A stretch of 64,000 nucleotides of DNA, taken from contig WPDH01000156.1 of the NCBI GenBank assembly GCA_019137255.1, forward strand, positions 1-64,000, in the 5' to 3' direction. Positions 58,742 through 64,000 of the stretch are shown here, one piece after another. Both the position numbers and the translations under genes were made by a program. Below the pieces are notes generated by a model. It was not told where the DNA came from. It worked only from the letters and a program-made list of their open reading frames with translations, and did no database searches. Each line of letters starts with the position of its first letter. Within the stretch, counting starts at the first letter, position 1. This stretch comes from Corinectria fuckeliana. Its lineage: Eukaryota > Ascomycota > Sordariomycetes > Hypocreales > Nectriaceae.

Positions 58742-59244
58742 ATGGCTGCCAACCTAGAAGTAGTGCACGCCTACCGGCATCTGTACCGTAACCTGCTCAA
58801 AGCGGTGATGTACGCGTCCCCTGCACGATTGATAGCGCGCAACCAGCTTCGCACCGCGTTCCGGGAACCCGGCGCCGTCTTTGACGGAGCGGGCATCCGG
58901 CGCACCACCTGGTTTCTTCAGGCCGCCGCCAGAGAGAGGGGAATGGAGCACATGATCCTGAAGAACCTGCTCAGAGTGCAGCAGCGGCGCGGGTATTCGA
59001 AGAAGGGCTGGAGGAAGTCCTTTCATGATGCCAAGTCTGAGTGAGTCCATTGTATTTTCTTGTCTTGTTCTGCTGTGGTGACGACGTGAGGGGATGAGAT
59101 GGCCGGTGTTCTTTTGAGTCTCTGAAACTGGCTGACTGACCGGCTTGCAGGAACCCCCTCGATCATGAGATGAGAACAAAGTATTGGCATTATGATATGA
59201 CGATCGCGATGCTCAACAAGACCATGGGGCTGTTACTGCGCTGA
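58742..59244 (+). CDS. LYR-motif (DUF1763-like) protein, probably mitochondrial
   Basis: Two exons, 58742-59040 and 59151-59244, joined over a 110-nt intron (GTGAGT...TGCAG), give 130 residues. The N-terminus reads VVHAYRHLYRNLLKAV; the Leu-Tyr-Arg at 14-16 followed by downstream basic residues and a Phe (RTAFREP) is the LYR signature. The body is helical and basic, ending HYDMTIAMLNKTMGLLLR. LYR proteins are small mitochondrial factors that help assemble respiratory complexes or receive Fe-S clusters via the HscB/Jac1 chaperone. The pattern fits the fungal DUF1763 family, whose exact role I do not know. Its neighbour, convergent at 471 bp, is frataxin. Confidence 0.75.
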
Positions 59245-59715
59245 GCAGACATCCATCGTCTATGTTATCACGAGACAGCAAGAGAGGAATCGAAAACAGG
59301 CCTTAGCCCTGGATGATCCTCAACTACGACAGATCGACGGGTCGTTCGACCAGGGCACCTACCATGGCGTCACAGTCGCAAACATAATTTTGGACAAATG
59401 ACCACCGGCTAGCAAGCGATACTGACGAGGTCGTAACGCTCGCCAAGGCCTGTACACTATTTGTATCATTAGTGCGGAGGGATATTTTGATTCACGGCCG
59501 CGTACGGGAACAGCAGAGAAGGACCTCGCTGCAACATCGGCGACTCGAAATAAATATTGGCGTCTGAACACGATCTGAGCCGGGAATATCTCCTACCCCA
59601 ATGCCATGGGTTTGCGGTTAAATTTACACACAAGTACAGTCAAGCCGCATAACGCCTGATGATCGCAAATCGTACATCGCTCCACCGTTGCCCCCCATCT
59701 CTCTTGTTCTATAAC
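59245..59715. other. Convergent 3' flanks of the LYR gene and frataxin
   Basis: 471 bp holding two 3' ends; no gene seen. Confidence 0.5.
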
Positions 59716-60415
59716 TTAGTTGTCGGCCGGCACGTCGACATCGACACCGAGCTCGTTGAGGAAGACCTCGCCCAGACTACTTCCGTCCCTGCCGTAGATC
59801 CAGTTGCCCTGGGCGGTGCCCTCCTTGTTGCCCTGGCCCTCGCCGATGAGACACCAGTCGTAGCGCTTGGGGCCGGAGATGGGCGAGGATAGCCAGATTT
59901 GCTTGTTCGGGGGCTGTTTGTTGACGACGTAGGTGCCTTGTTCGGGGAAGGTGATTGTGAGAACACCGGCCTGTATGGCGATGTTGGTTTAGCTGAGAAA
60001 AATATTATAGGATGCTGTAGACATGGGACAAGATCAACGGGGTACGAACCGAGAATTCGACATCAACGTCCTCCCGCGCATCCTGCAGCTCCTCAAACTT
60101 GTTGACCACGTTTTCTAGGTACTCGTCGGCGAGCTCGTGGTATTGGGCGTCGGACAGCTCGACCACGGCAGAGGTAGTCGCCTCGGGCTCTACCGCGGGC
60201 TTGGCGGGATTCTCGGTATCGGGCATGATGCCCTTTTCGCGGGCGGGCGCCGTCGAAAAGAAGCCCCGGAAGGAAACGGCGGCGCGGGGAGCGAGGACAC
60301 ACGAGGCGGCAGCGGGAGCGAGGCGGGAGGCCAGGGGCGAGCGGCAAAGCGTGGCTGAGCTCCGGAGGGCTCTTGCAGCCAACCGCGAGGCTTGGGTTGC
60401 GGCGTGGCGGGACAT
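59716..60415 (-). CDS. Frataxin (Yfh1), mitochondrial iron chaperone
   Basis: Two exons, 60415-60050 and 59970-59716, with a 79-nt intron (GTTCGT...TACAG), give 206 residues. The start at MSRHAATQASRLAARALRSS opens an Arg/Ala/Ser-rich presequence typical of matrix targeting; the frame is open further upstream but without such character. The mature domain begins near SDAQYHELADEYLENV with the acidic helix (EELQDAREDVDVEF), followed by the beta sheet GVLTITFPEQGTYVVN, KQPPNKQIWLSSP and SGPKRYDW. Frataxin binds the Nfs1-Isd11-Isu1 complex and speeds sulfur transfer in Fe-S cluster synthesis. It starts 494 bp from the divergent AP-3 sigma gene. Confidence 0.95.
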
Positions 60416-60909
60416 GGTGGACGCGGAGATGGAGGGGGATGAGGATGTTTGGCGGGTCAATGCTCTTACTGAGAGGGTGTTCAATAGAGGCTGTTTACAG
60501 AGGTCGAAATCGCAGTCGGTGGAGGTGTTGAAGTTGTAGGTGTAGGAGTCACGCAATTGTCGTTACCGAGATCAGGAAATAGACGGATTACTTAGACTAG
60601 CTGAAGCTCCCCGCGCTGGATGGAGCTCCAAGCCCATGCAGTGGATGCAATCGCAACCGGGGCGTCTTTGACTGGCCCAAGCGTTCTAACGCTGCCGGAG
60701 CCGCGGGGACTCAGCCAGACTGAAAGGTACGTACTGCCCAGCGATAGTTAGTCATGTGCTGAGCGCTCATCGCTCAACTGGAAGCTGCCCCACCATCGCC
60801 ATCTCTACTAAGTATGTACTGGTAATTAACCCTCGCGCATCGTCACTTACTGACCACGGGCAACTCTGGTAAGGCTAAAGCGGGGGATGTCGAACCTCAT
60901 TCCTCGACC
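60416..60909. promoter_or_regulatory. Divergent promoter region of frataxin and AP-3 sigma
   Basis: 494 bp between two outward-pointing start codons. No clear core elements or other genes seen. Confidence 0.5.
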
Positions 60910-61561
60910 ATGATTAATGCCTTCCTGGTCTTCAACGGCCAAGGCCAGCCTCGCCTGACCAAGTTCTACACTCAGCTGGTGAGCAAGCTCCTCCAATCCA
61001 GACGCATCCCTCCTGGCTTCGATCCCGTGCCTAACCGCCCTTCTTCGGCTCCGTCTGTAGGAAACGAGCACCCAGCAGCGCCTCATCTCCGAGATCTTCA
61101 CCCTCGTCTCCAACCGCCCCTCCGGGTCCTGCAACTTCCTCCCTCTACCGCCGCTGCTCGCCGCCTCGGGTACCTCCCACACCTCGTCCGAGGAGCAAAA
61201 CGATGTCCCCTCGCTGGTGACGTACCGCCACTATGCGACGCTCTTCTTCATCGTCATCTCAACGTCGACCGAGTCCCCCCTCGCCCTCATCGACCTGATT
61301 CAAGTCTACGTCGAGGCTCTTGATAAGCTCTTTGAGAACGTCTGCGAACTCGACCTCATCTTCAACTTTGAGACACTGCATTCTACCTTGTCGGAAATGA
61401 TCATAGGAGGCGTTGTGGTAGAGACCAATCTGGATCGCATCGTGGCTGGGGTCAAGGCGCAGGGAACTGTCGCCAAGCGGCCCGTCAACGAGGGGCGTGG
61501 ACCGTCGGGCCTGGGATCGGGCCTGGGCATGGGCGCCAACTTCGCCTGGTCAGGGAGGTAA
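60910..61561 (+). CDS. AP-3 adaptor complex sigma subunit (Aps3)
   Basis: Two exons (60910-60978 and 61061-61561) with an 82-nt intron give 189 residues. It begins with the sigma-adaptin signature MINAFLVFNGQGQPRLTKFY and continues TYRHYATLFFIVISTSTESPLALIDLIQVYVEALDKLFENVCELDLIFNFE written here in its conserved order, then EMIIGGVVVETNL. An insertion of about 30 residues with SGTSHTSSEEQND separates the first strands from the core. A Gly-rich tail of about 40 residues (GRGPSGLGSGLG) extends beyond the usual end. AP-3 carries cargo from the Golgi to the vacuole by the alkaline phosphatase route. Confidence 0.93.
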
Positions 61562-61709
61562 ACGAGGAGGGAATTATGACAGAGGGTGTAAACGGGCTGC
61601 TGCAAGTGGCGAGTGAGACGGCCTATGAAGTGAGATTTTCACGCATATTGCGCTACCATGGGGTATAACACCGGACTCCAAATATCGACACAAGTACAAA
61701 TAAAACCAT

Positions 61710-62249
61710 TTATTTTGACTCCCCCTCTTCCTTGGGCGGAGGCGGTGGAGGCGCGTCCTTTCGTCGCTCGTATCGCTTCTCCGGGTCCAGGACTCCGAAG
61801 AGGTAGTTCGTCTTTTTTCGTATCTATACGATTGTTAGTTGGTTGCTCGGTACCCTGCTCAATGGGAAGACTCACCTCCTCAGAAGGTTTGTACTTCTGT
61901 CCCCACCATTCGAACTCCGAGTAGAAGAGGATCCAGATCATCGCCACTATACGAATGTCAGCCGAGGAAATAGGAGAGCCGTGGGTTACGAGCGGAGAAA
62001 CTGACGAACAATGGTCACGAGCTGGGCAAACTTGACGCCTTTCTCCCACCTCGGGGCCCGGCTTGCAAGCGTGATGCGCCGCTTGTACTTCTTCTCGAAT
62101 CGGAGCTGCTGCTGGTGGGTGAGCTCCTTGAAGTTGGGCGGCCACACCTTTCGGGCCTTGTAGGGGTTGCTGGCCACGCTCAGGGTCGTCCTCCGGAGAA
62201 GCGGCGTCTTTGGCGAGGCAGCCATACGTCTGAAGAGTGTCGGAAACAT
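61710..62249 (-). CDS. Small putative mitochondrial membrane protein, unknown function
   Basis: Three exons (62249-62006, 61946-61876, 61823-61710) give 142 residues; introns are 59 nt (GTCAGT...TATAG) and 52 nt (GTGAGT...TATAG). The N-terminus MFPTLFRRMAAS with many Arg and Ser and no acids looks like a mitochondrial presequence. A conserved-looking basic segment follows: SNPYKARKVWPPNF, FEKKYKRRITLASRAPRW. One membrane helix, spliced across the first intron, spans about residues 74-92 (FAQLVTIVLAMIWILFYSE). The tail reads YLFGVLDPEKRYERRKD, then proline and acidic residues. I do not recognise a named family. A respiratory-complex assembly or inner-membrane protein is plausible but inferred. 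It ends 148 bp from convergent APS3. Confidence 0.75.
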
Positions 62250-62649
62250 GGCGATAAAACTATGACCGTCGTTTCGAGTCAATGGCAAGGTGAAGCTGCA
62301 GAGTCGTCGGGAGATGATGATGGTTGTGACGTACGAGCCTTGCCAAGGTAACTAACGTCAGGTGGTGACGCCACAGCACCGCCTCATCCGGCTCAAGCAT
62401 TAGCCACATGTAGCCACTTCCCGAATATTGCCCCGCGATTTTCACCCCTCCTCAAGTCAGACCTGAGGTTTCGTTCCCACCCCAAACCGTGACTCAAAAT
62501 TTACCAGGGTGGAATTCCAAGGTATTTAGCCAGTGACCCTTCTTCCAGTTTTGGAGATTGAGTCAGATCAAGACTGATGACGAGACACTTATAGTACCAT
62601 ACGTTTGTCGGTTCTCGAAGCAATTCCGGCTACGGCGCACGAGACCCCG
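62250..62649. promoter_or_regulatory. Divergent promoter region before leucyl-tRNA synthetase
   Basis: 400 bp between outward-pointing genes. It should contain the promoters of the small mitochondrial protein and leucyl-tRNA synthetase. No clear core element was seen. Confidence 0.5.
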
Positions 62650-64000
62650 ATGATGACTTCAACAGACCCCGTTTCCACCATGGAAGCTCTGACTATTTCC
62701 AAGACTAAGGAGCTCAAGGGCGTGCGTGGACTTATACTAAGTCTCTATGGGTGTATAGGCTAACTTTCAACCCCAGACAGAAAAGCGCGACTCCTTGATC
62801 GCCGTCGAAAAGAAGTACCAGCAGAAGTGGCAGGACGATGGCATCTTCCAGCCCGATGCTCCCTCGACCACCGAGATCCCCCTCCACTCCATCTCCGCCG
62901 CCGAAGTCCGAGAAAAACACCCCAAGTTCTTCGGATGCATGGCCTACCCGTACATGAACGGCACCCTGCATGCCGGCCACTCGTTCTCCGTGAGCAAGGT
63001 CGAGTTCGCTGCCGGTGTCGCGCGGATGCAGGGCAAGCGCGCCCTGTTCCCCATGGGCTTCCACTGCACTGGCATGCCCATCAAGGCCTGCGCTGACAAG
63101 CTGGTCAACGAGATCAAGCTGTTTGGTGAGGACTTTGAGGGCTACAACCCAGACGAGGTCGTCGAGGAGGAGAAGCCGGCCCAGAAGCAGGTCAAGTCGG
63201 ACCCGACCAAGTTCACCGCGAAGAAGGGCAAGGCCGCGGCCAAGACTGTCAAGATGAAGTACCAATTTCAGATCATGAAGGCCATTGGCATCCCAACGGA
63301 AGAGATTCACCAGTTCGCCGACCCCCAGCACTGGCTGAAGTACTTCCCTCCGCTGGCCAAGCGTGATCTGACCAACTTTGGTTGCCGTATCGATTGGCGC
63401 CGCTCTTTCGTCACTACCGACGCCAACCCTTACTACGATGCCTTCGTTCGATGGCAGATGAACCGATTGAAGGAACTTGAGAAGATCAAGTTCGGCAAGC
63501 GATACACCGTGTACTCGATCAAGGATGGCCAGCCCTGCATGGACCACGACCGAGCTGAGGGTGAAGGTGTCAACCCTCAGGAGTACACTGCCCTGAAGCT
63601 CAAGGTTCTTGAGTGGGCTCCCAAGGCTGCTGAGGCTGTCAAGGACAAGGTACCCGAGGGCTCCAACTTCTTCCTGATCCCCGCGACCCTGCGGCCCGAG
63701 ACCATGTACGGGCAGACCTCCTGCTTTGTTGGCCCCAAGATCACCTATGGTGTCTTTAAGGCTAACGAGACCGACTACTACGTCGTCACCAACAGGGCTG
63801 CTCGCAACATGGCCCATCAGGGCATCTTCGCTACGGAGGGCGTTATTGAGAAGGCCGCGGAGATCGCCGGTATTGACATTGTGGGCTCCTTGATCCACGC
63901 TCCCATGTCTGTGCACAAGGAGGGTGTCCGTGTCTTGCCCATGGAGTCCGTCCTGCCTACCAAGGGAACCGGTGTTGTTAGCTGTGTGCCATCTGACAGC
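62650..64000 (+). CDS. Cytosolic leucyl-tRNA synthetase, 5' part (cut by window end)
   Basis: Exon 1 (62650-62721) and exon 2 (from 62777, still open at 64000) are joined over a 55-nt intron (GTGCGT...CCCAG, branch GCTAAC); 432 residues are visible of an expected ~1,100. It is a class I synthetase charging tRNA-Leu in the cytosol. The HIGH-type signature is HAGH at residues 89-92 in PYMNGTLHAGHSFS. A eukaryotic/archaeal-type insertion with PTKFTAKKGKAAAK follows, then the start of the CP1 editing domain with TLRPETMYGQTSCFV. Translation could also begin at 62653 or at 62680, where the ATG sits in an ACCATGG context. The KMSKS motif and the anticodon domain lie beyond the window. Confidence 0.95.

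Noticed and set aside
62732..63916. Open frame of 394 codons on the - strand
   Set aside because: It is fully antisense to leucyl-tRNA synthetase, whose motifs are unmistakable. Strong third-position C/G bias keeps the opposite frame free of stops.

Overview
The window is nuclear DNA of a filamentous ascomycete. Genes carry short introns (about 47-180 nt) with GTRNGT-type donors, CTAAC-like branch points and CAG/TAG acceptors. Several protein families are fungal: a group X hybrid histidine kinase, the chitin-synthase chaperone Chs7, UDP-galactopyranose mutase and Nce101. Gene content and protein style suggest a Sordariomycete, but the species cannot be named from the sequence alone. I reconstructed 17 protein-coding genes by joining reading frames at splice sites that keep the frame; one of them runs off the right edge. 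I saw no tRNA, rRNA or CRISPR array.

Layout. 0.6-3.9 kb: TBC-domain Rab GAP (+). 7.3-8.8 kb: proline-rich conserved fungal protein (-), preceded by an 11 kb stretch without a recognisable gene. 20.2-28.0 kb: a 2,549-residue hybrid histidine kinase (-). 30.3-32.3 kb: UDP-galactopyranose mutase (-). 36.7-38.1 kb: triose-phosphate/nucleotide-sugar type transporter (+). 38.8-46.9 kb is a compact block: ribosomal protein eL27 (-), Nce101 (+), a TTC36-like TPR protein (-), 4-hydroxyphenylpyruvate dioxygenase (+), TFIIH subunit Ssl1 (-) and Chs7 (-). 46.9-55.6 kb is gene-poor and holds a 620-bp decayed Mutator-like transposon with 102-bp inverted ends and a 9-bp target duplication. 55.6-64 kb is a second compact block: MFS sugar-porter-like protein (+), LYR-motif protein (+), frataxin (-), AP-3 sigma subunit (+), a small putative mitochondrial membrane protein (-) and cytosolic leucyl-tRNA synthetase (+, cut by the window end).

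How they fit together. This is not one pathway cluster. Most genes are housekeeping: translation, TFIIH transcription and repair, vesicle sorting and mitochondrial Fe-S supply. Two serve the cell surface (galactofuranose precursor synthesis and chitin synthase export) and one serves signalling. Compact housekeeping blocks alternate with long intergenic stretches that carry many copies of short motifs such as TACCTAGGTA and TACGAAGTA. The most notable observations are the deletion-derivative transposon, the pseudokinase-headed histidine kinase, the gene desert upstream of the proline-rich protein, and the long His/Asp/Arg-rich tail on the MFS protein.
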